Source: Aquibium microcysteis (lineage in GTDB: Bacteria; Pseudomonadota; Alphaproteobacteria; Rhizobiales; Rhizobiaceae). From it: a stretch of DNA of 64,000 bases. The translations under genes and the position numbers were made by a program. Each line of letters begins with the position of its first letter. Position 1 is the first letter of the stretch. Where the stretch lies: the NCBI RefSeq assembly GCF_014495845.1, contig NZ_CP061080.1, positions 1 to 64,000 on the forward strand. Direction: 5' to 3'. Under the pieces are notes generated by a model that was given only the letters and a program-made list of their open reading frames with translations, was not told where the DNA came from and ran no database searches. Positions 53,854 to 63,383 of this stretch are shown here, piece by piece.

Positions 53854-54444
53854 TCAGCGGCAGGAGCACATGGCCGACGAAACCTGGTCGTTCCAGTCGT
53901 GGCCGAAATACTCGGCGTCGCGCCGCAGGCTCAGCGAGGCTCCCTGGAAGTCCGCATGCTCGAACACGGTGAGCCGGCATCCGGGTTCCACGCGGGCCGA
54001 CGAGGCCTGATCGTTCCAGTTGCGGCCCACGAACGGGACCCGTTCGCCGGGCGCAAGCTCGTACGCGCGGCCACGGAAACCGGCGTCCCGATACATCGTG
54101 CAGCCGCGCGGCTGCTGTTGGACGAAACGGCAGGCGCAGCTCGCCGACGAGGCCTCGTCGTTCCACGTTTCGCCGACGAAGCCGACGTCGCCGGACAGGC
54201 TGAGCGACGCACCGCCGAAATCAACGTGCTCGTGGATGGTCAGGCGGCAGCCGGGCGGCACCTGCACCGAAGAGAGGCGGTCGTTGAAGGGACCGAAGCG
54301 GGCCACCGAGCCGTTGGGCGGGACGAACAGCGTCCTGCCGCCGAAGCCGGCATGCTCGAAGAGCACGCAGGCGTCGGCGCCCTGGGCCGCACCGGCGGTG
54401 AACAGCGAGAGAAGCAGGGCGAATGCGGCGAAGACGGTCTTCAT
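53854..54444 (-). CDS. secreted beta/gamma-crystallin-like (inhibitor I36 type) protein
   Basis: A 196-residue exported protein with a signal peptide cleaved about residue 23 (after QGA). Four Greek-key motifs recur: CVLFEHAGFGGRTLFV, CRLTIHEHVDFGGASLSL, CTMYRDAGFRGRAYEL and CRLTVFEHADFQGASLSL, each ending in a WND-SS or ND-LSS calcium-loop-like segment, so two tandem crystallin domains are present. Eight or so cysteines probably form disulfides. Related I36-type proteins inhibit peptidases or bind calcium; the role here is unknown. AAGGA precedes the ATG at 54444. It is divergent from the photolyase gene. Confidence 0.85.
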   Translation of the reverse strand: MKTVFAAFALLLSLFTAGAAQGADACVLFEHAGFGGRTLFVPPNGSVARFGPFNDRLSSVQVPPGCRLTIHEHVDFGGASLSLSGDVGFVGETWNDEASSASCACRFVQQQPRGCTMYRDAGFRGRAYELAPGERVPFVGRNWNDQASSARVEPGCRLTVFEHADFQGASLSLRRDAEYFGHDWNDQVSSAMCSCR

Positions 54445-54577
54445 GTCGATCCTTCGTTTCGGCCAGAATACGCGCGCTTCGCGCCGGCTGCAACGTATCG
54501 GTGCGCCCGCGCCGGGTCCACGGATCCGCGGCAACGTGCCCCTCGACCTTCGCGCGCCGGCCTCCATATCACCCGCC

Positions 54578-56104
54578 ATGCCCGGCACGCTCCGCTTCAT
54601 TCTCGGCGACCAGCTCTCGCGGTCGATCTCCAGCCTCGACGGGCTCGACCCGGCGCGCGATGTCGTCGTCATGGCCGAGGTCGGCGAGGAGGCGACCTAC
54701 GTGCCGCATCACAGGAAGAAGATCGCGTTCCTCTTCTCGGCGATGCGCCATTTCGCAGACGGGCTGCGCGGGGAGGGGATCGCGATCGACTATGCCGCCT
54801 TCGGCGAGGCGGGCGGGCCGGTAAGCCTGACGGAGGCGCTGCGGCGCGCGGTGGAGAGGCACCGGCCGGAGCGGATCGTCGTCACCGAGCCCGGCGAGTG
54901 GCGCGTGCTGCAGGCGATGGCCGACTGGAGCGAATTGTTCGGCTGCCCGGTCGAGATCCGCGAGGACCAGCGCTTCCTCTGCTCCACGCAGGATTTCGCC
55001 GACTGGGCGGAGGGCCGCAAGGACCTGCGCATGGAGTTCTTCTACCGCGAGATGCGGCGCAGGACCGGGTACCTCATGCGCGGCAAGGACCCCGAGGGCG
55101 GCGCCTGGAACTTCGACAAGGAGAACCGCAAGCCGCTGCCGGAGACGATCGCCGTGCCCGAACGCCCGCGATTTGCCCCGGACGAGAAGACGCGGCGCGT
55201 GCTCGACCTCGTCGCCCGCGACTTCGCCGGCCATTTCGGCGACCTGGAGCCGTTCGATTACCCGGTCACCCGCGAGGACGCCTTGAAGGCGCTCGACTGG
55301 TTCGTGGAGAACGCGCTGCCGCGCTATGGCGACTATCAGGACGCGATGCGCGCGGGCGAGCCGCTGCTGTTCCACTCGAACCTGTCGGCGCTGATCAATT
55401 GCGGCCTGCTTCTGCCCGCCGAATGCTGCCGCCGCGCCGAGGATGCCTTCCATGCCGGCCACGCGCCGCTGAACGCCGTCGAGGGCTTCATCCGCCAGAT
55501 CATCGGCTGGCGCGAGTACGTGCGCGGCATCTACTGGCTGAAGATGCCGGACTACGCTGCCTCGAACGCGCTCGGCGCCGACCGGCCGCTGCCGGATTTC
55601 TTCTGGACCGGCGAGACCGGGATGAACTGCTTGGCGCAGGCGATCGGCGAAACGAGGGCGAATGCCTATGCGCACCATATCCAGCGGCTGATGGTGATCG
55701 GCAATTTCTGCCTGCTCGCGGGGCTCGACCCGCGCGCGGTGCAGGAGTGGTACCTCCTCGTCTACCACGACGCCTACGAATGGGTGGAGATGCCCAACGT
55801 CGTCGGCATGATCCTGTTCGCCGACGGCGGCCTGCTCGCCTCGAAGCCCTATGCCGCGTCGGGCGCCTATATCGACCGGATGTCCGACTATTGCGGGTCC
55901 TGCCGCTACGACGTGAAGCAGCGCGTCGGGCCGGATGCCTGTCCCTTCAACCCGCTCTACTGGGATTTCCTCGCCCGCCACCGCCGGCGTTTCGCCGGCA
56001 ACCGCCGCATGGCGATGATGATCGCCACGCTCGACCGGATGGACGCAGCGCAGCTCGCCGCCATGCGCGCGACGGCCGCGACCTTCCTGGCGTCGCTGCG
56101 CTGA
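54578..56104 (+). CDS. phrB: Fe-S bacterial cryptochrome / (6-4) photolyase
   Basis: A 508-residue flavoprotein very close to Agrobacterium PhrB (FeS-BCP group), which repairs (6-4) photoproducts with blue light. Matches run from LRFILGDQLSRSISSLDGLD through RHFADGLRGEGIAIDY, GAPLNAVEGFIRQIIGWREY-like APLNAVEGFIRQIIGWREYV, and AYAHHIQRLMVIGNFCLLAG. The Fe-S cysteines are TGMNCLAQ, YCGSC and ACPFNPLYWD. The start is the ATG at 54578, after a small divergent gap. It is monocistronic. Confidence 0.94.
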   Translation: MPGTLRFILGDQLSRSISSLDGLDPARDVVVMAEVGEEATYVPHHRKKIAFLFSAMRHFADGLRGEGIAIDYAAFGEAGGPVSLTEALRRAVERHRPERIVVTEPGEWRVLQAMADWSELFGCPVEIREDQRFLCSTQDFADWAEGRKDLRMEFFYREMRRRTGYLMRGKDPEGGAWNFDKENRKPLPETIAVPERPRFAPDEKTRRVLDLVARDFAGHFGDLEPFDYPVTREDALKALDWFVENALPRYGDYQDAMRAGEPLLFHSNLSALINCGLLLPAECCRRAEDAFHAGHAPLNAVEGFIRQIIGWREYVRGIYWLKMPDYAASNALGADRPLPDFFWTGETGMNCLAQAIGETRANAYAHHIQRLMVIGNFCLLAGLDPRAVQEWYLLVYHDAYEWVEMPNVVGMILFADGGLLASKPYAASGAYIDRMSDYCGSCRYDVKQRVGPDACPFNPLYWDFLARHRRRFAGNRRMAMMIATLDRMDAAQLAAMRATAATFLASLR

Positions 56105-56417
56105 CGCCGGCAGGGCGGAGAGCGGAGATACGGGGCCAGCTCACCGATCCGGCGCCGTTCCGGCCCGGCTGATGGGCGTTGCTCATCGGAAAACAGCAGA
56201 CTGTCTCCGCATGTCCCGCCGGTTCTGCCACCGCTCCTGCCACCGTCCTGTCTGCAGCAACACAACTTTACATTCGCGGCCATTGCCGAGATCCGGCCGG
56301 ATCGCCAGCTGTAACCGCAGGGGCACGGCTTCGCCCGCCCATGCATCTTTTGCGGTGCAGCATCTTGACTGAGATCAATCATTCGCTTAAATCGCGAATG
56401 ATCATTCGCATAAACGG
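56105..56417. other. intergenic region upstream of the tetR-efflux operon
   Basis: A 313-base gap. Only its last 55 bases show structure (promoter and operator described separately); the remainder shows no gene or terminator hairpin I trust. Confidence 0.5.
56365..56409 (+). promoter_or_regulatory. tetR promoter with overlapping palindromic operator
   Basis: TTGACT (56365-56370) and TTAAAT (56387-56392), 16 bases apart, form a promoter. Over and downstream of the -10 box lie three alternating half-sites: ATCATTCGC (56378-56386), GCGAATGAT (56394-56402) and ATCATTCGC (56401-56409), the last two making the 16-base perfect palindrome GCGAATGATCATTCGC. This is a typical TetR-family operator placed for autorepression of tetR and the following efflux genes. 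Confidence 0.7.
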
Positions 56418-57110
56418 ATGCCCATGCCTCTCCTCCAGTCCGCCGATCCCATTGCCGACGTCGAGGCCGACGCCGCGGTGACGCGCAGCGAGCGGCGCGA
56501 CCAGCAGGTCGCGCGCATCCTCGACGCGGCCAAGGCCTGCTTCGTCCGCTCGGGCTTCCAGGGAGCCTCGATGCAGCAGATCTGCGCGGAGGTCGGCATG
56601 AGCCCCGGCGCGCTGTACCGCTACTTCCCGTCGAAGGAAGCCATCATCGAGGCCATCACCGAGGCCGACCGGCGCCGCGACGCCGAGATCTTCTCGCTCC
56701 TGACGCAGGGCTGTGACGTGGTCGACGGCTTCGTGGCCGCCGCGATGGCCCACATCCGCTACATGCACGAGAGCGGCAATGCGCCGCTCTTCGCCGAGAT
56801 CCGCGCGGAATCGATGCGCAACGACGCCATCGACTTTGCCTGCAAGATGTCGATGAAGGATGTCGACGCGAGCTTCCGCTCCTTCCTCCGCGCGGCGATC
56901 GCCCGCGGTGAGATCGCGCCCTGCGCCGACCTCGACACCATCCTGCCGGTCATGGTCGCCTTCGGCGAAGGCCTGGCGATCAACGATCTGCCCGCTCAGG
57001 GGGTCTCCCTGGACCGGCTGGAAACCGTCATCCGCACCATCGCCATCGCCGTGCTTCGTCCGACCGGCGGGGCTGCGGCCCTGCGATCCGATCTGCCTGC
57101 CACCCCGTAG
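56418..57110 (+). CDS. TetR-family regulator of the adjacent RND efflux genes
   Basis: A 230-residue repressor. The N-terminal helix-turn-helix is RILDAAKACFVRSGFQGAS followed by MQQICAEVGMSPGALYRYF (residues about 32-75); the rest is an all-helical ligand domain with RAAIARGEIAPCADLD. A second ATG six bases downstream (56424) is equally possible. The palindromic operator lies immediately upstream, and the efflux adaptor gene starts 38 bases after its stop, so it should repress itself and the pump until an efflux substrate binds. Confidence 0.92.
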   Translation: MPMPLLQSADPIADVEADAAVTRSERRDQQVARILDAAKACFVRSGFQGASMQQICAEVGMSPGALYRYFPSKEAIIEAITEADRRRDAEIFSLLTQGCDVVDGFVAAAMAHIRYMHESGNAPLFAEIRAESMRNDAIDFACKMSMKDVDASFRSFLRAAIARGEIAPCADLDTILPVMVAFGEGLAINDLPAQGVSLDRLETVIRTIAIAVLRPTGGAAALRSDLPATP

Positions 57111-57148
57111 AACTCGTCCGAAACGTTCCAACGCCACCGAGGCGCCCG

Positions 57149-58369
57149 ATGAAGAAAAGCCGCATCCTTGTCCTGACTGCGCTCGCCCTCCTCGGCGGCG
57201 CCGCCGCCTACGGCTACGCCCAGACCGTCCAGAGCGACGGGTCTGCCGCGGCGGAGCCGGCCGCCGCGATCCGCACCGCCGCACCGCCCGCGATCCGCGT
57301 GGTGGCGGCCGAAAGGCGCGAACTGGTCGAAACCCTGGTGGTGACGGGCAGCATCGTCCCCCGCCAGGAAGCCGCGGTCGGGGTCGACCTCTCCGGCATG
57401 ATCGTCCAGGAACTCCTGGCGGACGAGGGAGATGTCGTGAAGAAGGGCGCGGTTCTCGCCGTGCTCGACCGCTCCATGCTCGACACGCAGCTGGCGCAGG
57501 CTGAGGCCAACCGCGCCCAGGCCGAAGCCAGCATCGCACAGGTTGCCGCCCAGATCACCGATGCCGAGATCGGTGTGCGCCAGGCGTCGGAAGCGCTGGA
57601 GCGGGCGCGCGAGCTGCAGAGGAAGGGCATCGCAGCCCAGTCGCAGCTCGACAATGCCGTGAACGCCTATGACAGCGCGTTGGCCAAGCTCGAATCCGCC
57701 CGCAAGGCGCTCGCCGCATCGACCGCACAGCTCGGCGTCATCGACGCGCAGAAACGCAACGTCGAACTTCAGATCGAGAAGACGCAGGTCCGCTCGCCGG
57801 TCGACGGCCTGATCCTCGACCGGAACGCCACGCTCGGCGGCATCGTCGGCGCGAGCGGCGGCGCACTGTTCCGCATCGCAATCGACGGCGACCTCGAGCT
57901 CTCCGCCAGCGTCGCCGAGACCTCGCTCGGACGGCTGAAGGCTGGCATGCCGGCGGAAATCAGCGTCGCCGGCGGGTCCGGACCGGTTCCCGGCACGGTC
58001 CGCAAGATCGAGCCGGAGATCAACCAGACGACGCGCATGGGCGTCGTCCGCATCGCCCTCGACGACAGCGAGGTCGTTCGCGCCGGCAACTTCGCGCGCG
58101 GCGCCATCGAGACGATGCGGCGGGACGGCGTCGCCGTCCCGTCGGCGGCACTCGTCTATCGCGGCACCGACGGCTTCCTCCAGAAGGTGGCCGAGGGCCG
58201 CATCTCGACCGTCCCGGTCCGGATCGGCGTCCGCTCGGAGGGCTTCGTCGAAGTGGTCGAGGGAATCGCGGCAGGAGACGAGGTCGTCTCGCGCGCCGGC
58301 ACCTTCGTGGCCGACGGAGACGTCGTCACCCCGGTTCGCGACGAAGAGACGGGAGCGGTCAGCCAATGA
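57149..58369 (+). CDS. RND efflux periplasmic adaptor (membrane fusion protein)
   Basis: A 406-residue MFP/HlyD-type adaptor with an N-terminal signal/anchor helix (LVLTALALLGGAAAYGYA). The lipoyl half-motifs are GVDLSGMIVQELLADEGDVVKKG and QVRSPVDGLILDRNATLGG, separated by a coiled-coil hairpin (LAQAEANRAQAEASIAQVAA). It has no lipobox. It links the inner membrane pump to an outer-membrane channel; no TolC-like gene is present, so an unlinked one is used. Its stop overlaps the pump start by four bases. Confidence 0.93.
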   Translation: MKKSRILVLTALALLGGAAAYGYAQTVQSDGSAAAEPAAAIRTAAPPAIRVVAAERRELVETLVVTGSIVPRQEAAVGVDLSGMIVQELLADEGDVVKKGAVLAVLDRSMLDTQLAQAEANRAQAEASIAQVAAQITDAEIGVRQASEALERARELQRKGIAAQSQLDNAVNAYDSALAKLESARKALAASTAQLGVIDAQKRNVELQIEKTQVRSPVDGLILDRNATLGGIVGASGGALFRIAIDGDLELSASVAETSLGRLKAGMPAEISVAGGSGPVPGTVRKIEPEINQTTRMGVVRIALDDSEVVRAGNFARGAIETMRRDGVAVPSAALVYRGTDGFLQKVAEGRISTVPVRIGVRSEGFVEVVEGIAAGDEVVSRAGTFVADGDVVTPVRDEETGAVSQ

Positions 58370-61300
58370 ACTGGAATTTCTCGGCCTGGTCGATCCGCAA
58401 TCCGGTTCCGTCCGTCCTTCTCTTCATCGTGCTGACGGCGCTCGGGCTCTACAGCTTCGCCAGCCTGCCCATCACGCGCTTCCCCAACATCGACATCCCG
58501 CTCGTCTCGGTGGTCGTGAAGGACCCCGGTGTCGCCCCGAGCGAACTCGAGACGCAGGTGACCAAGCGCGTCGAGGACGCGGTGGCCAACGTCACCGGCG
58601 TCAAGAACGTCGTCTCGACCATCACCGAGGGCAATTCGCAGACGGTGATCGAGTTCCGGCTGGAGGTCGAGACGCAGACCGCCGTCCAGGACATCAAGGA
58701 CGCGGTCGAGCGCATCCGCGGAGACCTGCCGGCCACCGCCGACCAGCCGCTGATCAACCGGGTCGACGTCGAGGGCCAGGCGATCCTGACCTATGCCGTC
58801 CAGGCGCCGGCCATGACGCTGGAAGAACTGTCCTGGTTCGTCGACGACGTGGTGATCCGCAAGCTCCAGGGCCTGAAGGGCGTGGCGCGCGTCGACCGCA
58901 ACGGCGGCGTGACGCGCGAGATCAAGGTCGAGATCGATCCGGACAGGCTTCGGGCGCTCGGCGCCACGGCAGGCGACGTCAACCGGGCGCTGCGCGCGGC
59001 GAACGTCGACCTGACCGGCGGCAACGGCGAGTTCGGCGGCCGCGACCAGACCATCCGCACGCTGGGCAGCACCCGCAGCATCGAGGGGCTGCGCAGCCTC
59101 GAGATCCCGCTGGCCGGCGGGCGCCGCGTCGTCCTGTCCGACATCGCCACGGTGACGGATTCCTGGGCGAAGCCGAAGTCCTTCGCCCGGGTGAACAACC
59201 AGACCGTGGTGTCCTTCGGCATCTTCCGCGGCAAGGGCGAGAGCGACGTCGAGGTCAACGAGCGCGCGACGGCCGCGATCGCGGAACTCAGTGCGCAGAA
59301 CCCGAACGTGACGATCGAGCTGGTGGACGATTCCGTCAGCTACACCGAGGGCAATTACGATTCGGCGATGGAGACGCTGGTCGAGGGCGCCGTCCTGGCG
59401 GTCGTGGTGGTGTTCCTCTTCCTGCGCGATTTCCGGGCGACGCTGGTGGCGGCCTCGGCCCTGCCGCTGTCGGCCATCCCGACCTTCTGGGCGCTCGATC
59501 TGATGGGCTTCTCGCTCAACCTCGTCAGCCTGCTCGGCATCACGCTGGTGGTCGGCATTCTGGTCGACGATGCGATCGTCGAGATCGAGAACATCGTCCG
59601 GCACATCAAGCTCGGCAAGTCGCCCTACCGCGCCTCGCTGGAGGCGGCCGACGAGATCGGCCTCGCCGTCATCGCGATCTCGGCGACCATCATGGCCGTC
59701 TTCGCGCCGGTTTCCTTCATGGGCGGCGTGGCCGGCCAGTACTTCAAGCAGTTCGGCCTGACGGTGGCGGTTGCGGTGTTCTTCTCGCTGCTGGTCGCGC
59801 GCCTCATCACGCCCATGCTCGCCGCCTACTTCCTGCGCGGCCATGGCCACGAGGAGCCGAAGCCCGGCGCCATCATGCGCGGCTACCTCGCCTTCCTGTC
59901 GACGTCGCTGCGCTTCCGCTGGCTGACGATGCTCGCCGGCGTCGGCTTCTTCGCCGGCTCCATGTACGCGATCGGCCTGCTGCCGTCCGGCTTCATCCCG
60001 AAGGAGGACGCGAGCCGCATCGTGTTTTCGCTCGAGCTTCCGCCCGGCACGCTGCTGGAGGAAACCCGCTCGACCACGGACCGCGTCACCGACATCATGC
60101 GTGAACTGCCGGAGGTCGAGAACGTCTATGTCATCGGCGGAGCGAGCCCGACCGGCACGCTGGAGCCGCGCCGCGCGACGGTGATCGCCGATCTCGTCCA
60201 CAAGTCGGAGCGCGACATCAAGCAGGAGCAGATCGAGGAGATCCTCCTGACGAAGCTCGAGGCGGTGCCGGACCTGCGCGTCTATTTCGTCAACGACCGG
60301 GGCCAGCGCGCGCTCGAATTCGGCGTCATGGGCACCGACGGCGCGCTGCTCGACGAGACGGCGCGCGCGATCCAGACCGCGATGGCGCAGACCGGCAAGT
60401 ACCGGGCGATCACGTCCAATGCCGCGCTGGACCGGCCCGAGGTGATCGTCAGGCCCGATCTCGACCGTCTGTCGGAGCTCGGCATCTCGACGGCGACGCT
60501 GGCCGAGACCCTGCGCATCGCCACCATCGGCGACGTCGACGCCAACCTCGCCAAGTATACGGTGGGCGACCGGCAGATTCCGATCCGGGTCCAGATCGAC
60601 GAAGCATCGCGCCACGATCTCGCTGTCGTCAGCGCGCTGCCGGTGCCGACGGCGACCGGGGGGACGGTGCCGCTGTCGTCGGTCGCCGAGATCAGCTACG
60701 GCCAGGGTCCGTCGTCGATCCAGCGCTTCAACCGCGAGCGCCGCGTCGTCATCGGCGCCGACATGGCCCCGGGCTACGAGATCGGCGAGGGCCTGGCGCT
60801 CGTCAACGACCTGCCGCTGGTGAAGAACCTGCCGGCCGGGGTGCGCGTCCAGGAGACCGGCGACGCCGAGATCATGGGCGAGGTCTTCGCGGGCTTCGCG
60901 CTGGCGATGATCACCGGCCTGATGCTGGTGCTGGTGGTGCTGATCCTCCTGTTCGGCTCGATCTTCCACTCGGTGACGATCCTCGGCTCGTTGCCGCTGT
61001 CGATCGGCGGCGTGGTGGCGGGGCTGTGGCTGACCAACGCCGCGGTCTCCATGCCGGTCGTCATCGGCATCCTGATGCTGATGGGCATCGTGACCAAGAA
61101 CGCCATCATGCTGGTGGACTTCGCCATCGAGGAGGTGCGCCACGGCGTGCCGCGCGCCGAGGCCATCATGGACGCCTGCCGCAAGCGGGCCCGTCCGATC
61201 ATCATGACGACGATCGCCATGTCGGCGGGCATGATCCCGGCGGCGCTGGCGCTGGGCGACGGCGGCGAGTTCCGCGCGCCCATGGCCGTGGCGGTGATCG

Positions 61301-61518
61301 GCGGCCTCCTGGTGTCGACCGTGCTGTCGCTGGTCTTCATCCCGTCCATGTACACGATCATGGACGATGCCTCGATCTTCACCGGCAAGGTGGCGCGGTG
61401 GATCTTGCGTCCCAACGCGCGCGACGAGGCGGACGGAGCAGGGACCGCGCATGCCGCGGACGAGGCGCATGCTGCGGCCCGGCCGTCGACGCCGCCCATG
61501 CCGCTGGCAGCCGAATAG
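58366..61518 (+). CDS. RND-family multidrug efflux permease
   Basis: A 1050-residue HAE1-type pump of normal length with two sets of six membrane helices and large periplasmic loops. The proton-relay residues Asp401 and Asp402 (VDDAIVEIENI) and Lys911 (MGIVTKNAIMLVDFA) are intact. It begins FSAWSIRNPVPSVLLFIVLT. The short Ala/Pro-rich C-terminus is variable in the family. It is the last gene of the tetR-adaptor-pump operon and probably exports amphiphilic toxic compounds. Confidence 0.95.
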   Translation: MNWNFSAWSIRNPVPSVLLFIVLTALGLYSFASLPITRFPNIDIPLVSVVVKDPGVAPSELETQVTKRVEDAVANVTGVKNVVSTITEGNSQTVIEFRLEVETQTAVQDIKDAVERIRGDLPATADQPLINRVDVEGQAILTYAVQAPAMTLEELSWFVDDVVIRKLQGLKGVARVDRNGGVTREIKVEIDPDRLRALGATAGDVNRALRAANVDLTGGNGEFGGRDQTIRTLGSTRSIEGLRSLEIPLAGGRRVVLSDIATVTDSWAKPKSFARVNNQTVVSFGIFRGKGESDVEVNERATAAIAELSAQNPNVTIELVDDSVSYTEGNYDSAMETLVEGAVLAVVVVFLFLRDFRATLVAASALPLSAIPTFWALDLMGFSLNLVSLLGITLVVGILVDDAIVEIENIVRHIKLGKSPYRASLEAADEIGLAVIAISATIMAVFAPVSFMGGVAGQYFKQFGLTVAVAVFFSLLVARLITPMLAAYFLRGHGHEEPKPGAIMRGYLAFLSTSLRFRWLTMLAGVGFFAGSMYAIGLLPSGFIPKEDASRIVFSLELPPGTLLEETRSTTDRVTDIMRELPEVENVYVIGGASPTGTLEPRRATVIADLVHKSERDIKQEQIEEILLTKLEAVPDLRVYFVNDRGQRALEFGVMGTDGALLDETARAIQTAMAQTGKYRAITSNAALDRPEVIVRPDLDRLSELGISTATLAETLRIATIGDVDANLAKYTVGDRQIPIRVQIDEASRHDLAVVSALPVPTATGGTVPLSSVAEISYGQGPSSIQRFNRERRVVIGADMAPGYEIGEGLALVNDLPLVKNLPAGVRVQETGDAEIMGEVFAGFALAMITGLMLVLVVLILLFGSIFHSVTILGSLPLSIGGVVAGLWLTNAAVSMPVVIGILMLMGIVTKNAIMLVDFAIEEVRHGVPRAEAIMDACRKRARPIIMTTIAMSAGMIPAALALGDGGEFRAPMAVAVIGGLLVSTVLSLVFIPSMYTIMDDASIFTGKVARWILRPNARDEADGAGTAHAADEAHAAARPSTPPMPLAAE

Positions 61519-61522
61519 CGGC

Positions 61523-62518
61523 TCAGGCGGCCTCGAGACAGTCCCGCGCGGTCTCTTCCACGACCGCGCGGATGGCGGCGCCGACCTCGCGAACCGTCAG
61601 GTCGAGATGGGTGACGCCGTTCCAGCTCGACCTGTCGTCGAGATAGCCGCCACGGCCGGAGTGCTGGAGCGGGCCGATGTCCCGCTCGACCAGTCGGTGC
61701 GCGCGCTGCGCCCGGTTCCAGTGCGAGGACGCAAAGACCGGCCATCGGCCCGGGAAGGCGAACCGGGCGAGCCGGTAGACGGCGTCGCGCGATCCGTAGA
61801 GCGAGATCAGGCGGCCGGTTTCCGTCACGCCGCGGTCCGAGGCCATGACGCCGCCGAAGGCCACGACCGAGACCGGCGCTCCGGTGGCGGCGCCGAGATA
61901 GGGCGCGGCGCTGACGGCGATCTGGCCGCCGCCGCTCGATCCGAGCAGGATGATCGGCCCGCCGCCATTGGCAAGGTAGCCGTTGGCGACCAGCCGGTCG
62001 AGGATGACGCGCGACAGGCCGTAGCCGTAGATCGGGCCGTAGCGGTTGTCGGCTGCCACCAGCACCTGGAAGATGTTGCGCATGTGCAGGATCGGCGGCA
62101 GCAGGAAGGTCTGCGCGCCGTGCCAGCGTCGCGCGATGCGCCAGAGCCAGCGGAAGACGCGCTGGCCGGTGAACAGCGGCCGTCCGGACGGCGCGTAGGG
62201 GAAGACGTCGTGCACGATCGCCAGCCGCGGCAGCTTCGCCCGCAGCCGCGTGAGGAAAACCTCGTCGGTCGGGACCTGATCCTCGCCGGAGATCGAGCCG
62301 ATGCCCGACAGGAACACGACGTGGGCGCGCGGCGCGGCCGGCGGCTCGGGGTCGTCCGGCCGGGGCGCCGGCCCGTCCTCGGTCTGTTGCCGTTCGGGCT
62401 CCTCGTGCGGTCCGAGCCAGCCCGCCCACCAGCCGAGCGTCTCGAAGGGAGCCATGATCGTGGAGACCACGAAGATCAGCAGCCCGAGCAGGACGACGTG
62501 GTCGAGGACGCCGGTCAT
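61523..62518 (-). CDS. membrane-anchored alpha/beta-hydrolase-like protein
   Basis: A 331-residue protein with an N-terminal membrane helix (about residues 8-24), a Pro/Glu-rich linker, and an alpha/beta-hydrolase-like domain: HVVFLSGIGSISGEDQ as the first strand and oxyanion region, LLGSSGGGQIAVSAAPYLG as the nucleophile elbow (Ser in GSSGG), and a late THLDLTV segment offering a possible catalytic His. I do not know the family. Its ATG overlaps the stop of the upstream membrane-protein gene by four bases, so the two are coupled. It ends four bases from the end of the convergent efflux gene. Confidence 0.72.
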   Translation of the reverse strand: MTGVLDHVVLLGLLIFVVSTIMAPFETLGWWAGWLGPHEEPERQQTEDGPAPRPDDPEPPAAPRAHVVFLSGIGSISGEDQVPTDEVFLTRLRAKLPRLAIVHDVFPYAPSGRPLFTGQRVFRWLWRIARRWHGAQTFLLPPILHMRNIFQVLVAADNRYGPIYGYGLSRVILDRLVANGYLANGGGPIILLGSSGGGQIAVSAAPYLGAATGAPVSVVAFGGVMASDRGVTETGRLISLYGSRDAVYRLARFAFPGRWPVFASSHWNRAQRAHRLVERDIGPLQHSGRGGYLDDRSSWNGVTHLDLTVREVGAAIRAVVEETARDCLEAA

Positions 62519-63222
62519 TCGCGGGGCTTGCGACCGGGGGTGAGCTTGCGGGCCTGGCCCTTGAGGTGCTCGGCGAGGTTCTGGGGCGTCACCGTGAAGG
62601 CCCCGCCGGCCACGGCATGGCGCAGCCCGTCGATCGCCCGGCCGAGCGGCCGCCCGAACAGCAGCGACATCAGCCGGATCGCTGCCCAGCCGAGGAAGGC
62701 CGCCATCGCGGCAATTCCGACCGGAATGCCGATGCCGTGGTAGAGGCCGAACAGGATCAGCCCGAAGACCAGCACGTCGAGCAGCCGGCTGAGCGCCTCG
62801 CCGAAATAGGGCGCGAGCGTCAGGATGCCGAAGAGCCGTGGCGCCTGCGCGAGCGCGATGATGCCGATCACCGGCCCGTAGGCGACCTCCCGCCGGAATG
62901 CGTAGTCGACGGCAAGCGTGGTCGTGACGGCGGTGACGACGGCGCTGGCCACATAGATGAAGGCCATCAGGACGAGGCTGAGCGCGAAGCGGGCGAGGGG
63001 CACCCGGTTGAGGAACAGCACGAGCCCGTGTCCGGCCGCCTGCGAGACCCCCGCGAGAAAGGCGAGAAGCAGCGCGAGATCGCGTCCCGCGGGTGTCGCG
63101 GCGGCGCGGAAGGCAGCAGGCTCGAAGGTGAGCGCGGAAAGGCCGAGCGTGGTCGCGCCCACGAGCGGGGCAAGGAACTGGTGGTCGAGGACGAGCAGCC
63201 AGGCGGCCGGGCCGTCGATCAT
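62515..63222 (-). CDS. hypothetical multi-span membrane protein
   Basis: A 235-residue protein with a Yip1-like arrangement of about five hydrophobic segments, notably SLVLMAFIYVASAVVTAVTT, PVIGIIALAQAPRLFGIL and VLVFGLILFGLYHGIGIP. The C-terminus is a basic cytoplasmic tail (QARKLTPGRKPRE). The start at 63222 has GGAGG upstream. It is translationally coupled to the alpha/beta-hydrolase-like gene that follows, suggesting a membrane complex. No activity is evident. Confidence 0.68.
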   Translation of the reverse strand: MIDGPAAWLLVLDHQFLAPLVGATTLGLSALTFEPAAFRAAATPAGRDLALLLAFLAGVSQAAGHGLVLFLNRVPLARFALSLVLMAFIYVASAVVTAVTTTLAVDYAFRREVAYGPVIGIIALAQAPRLFGILTLAPYFGEALSRLLDVLVFGLILFGLYHGIGIPVGIAAMAAFLGWAAIRLMSLLFGRPLGRAIDGLRHAVAGGAFTVTPQNLAEHLKGQARKLTPGRKPRE

Positions 63223-63383
63223 CGTCGGGTCGCCTCCGGGAGGGGGTCGAGTGGTCGCTGCGTCCGGCGGAAGCCGGCGCCGGCCGTGCCGAGCCGGTCG
63301 CAACCCTGCCGTGATGGGCAGAGAATAGTGTCGGCCGCGATCATCGGCAATGACGGTGGCCAGTTTGCCGCGCCGCGCAGCCG

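Noticed and set aside
58156..61470. A 1104-codon minus-strand open frame opposite the RND pump.
   Set aside because: It has the antisense-shadow composition of GC-rich DNA; the plus-strand pump has all family motifs.
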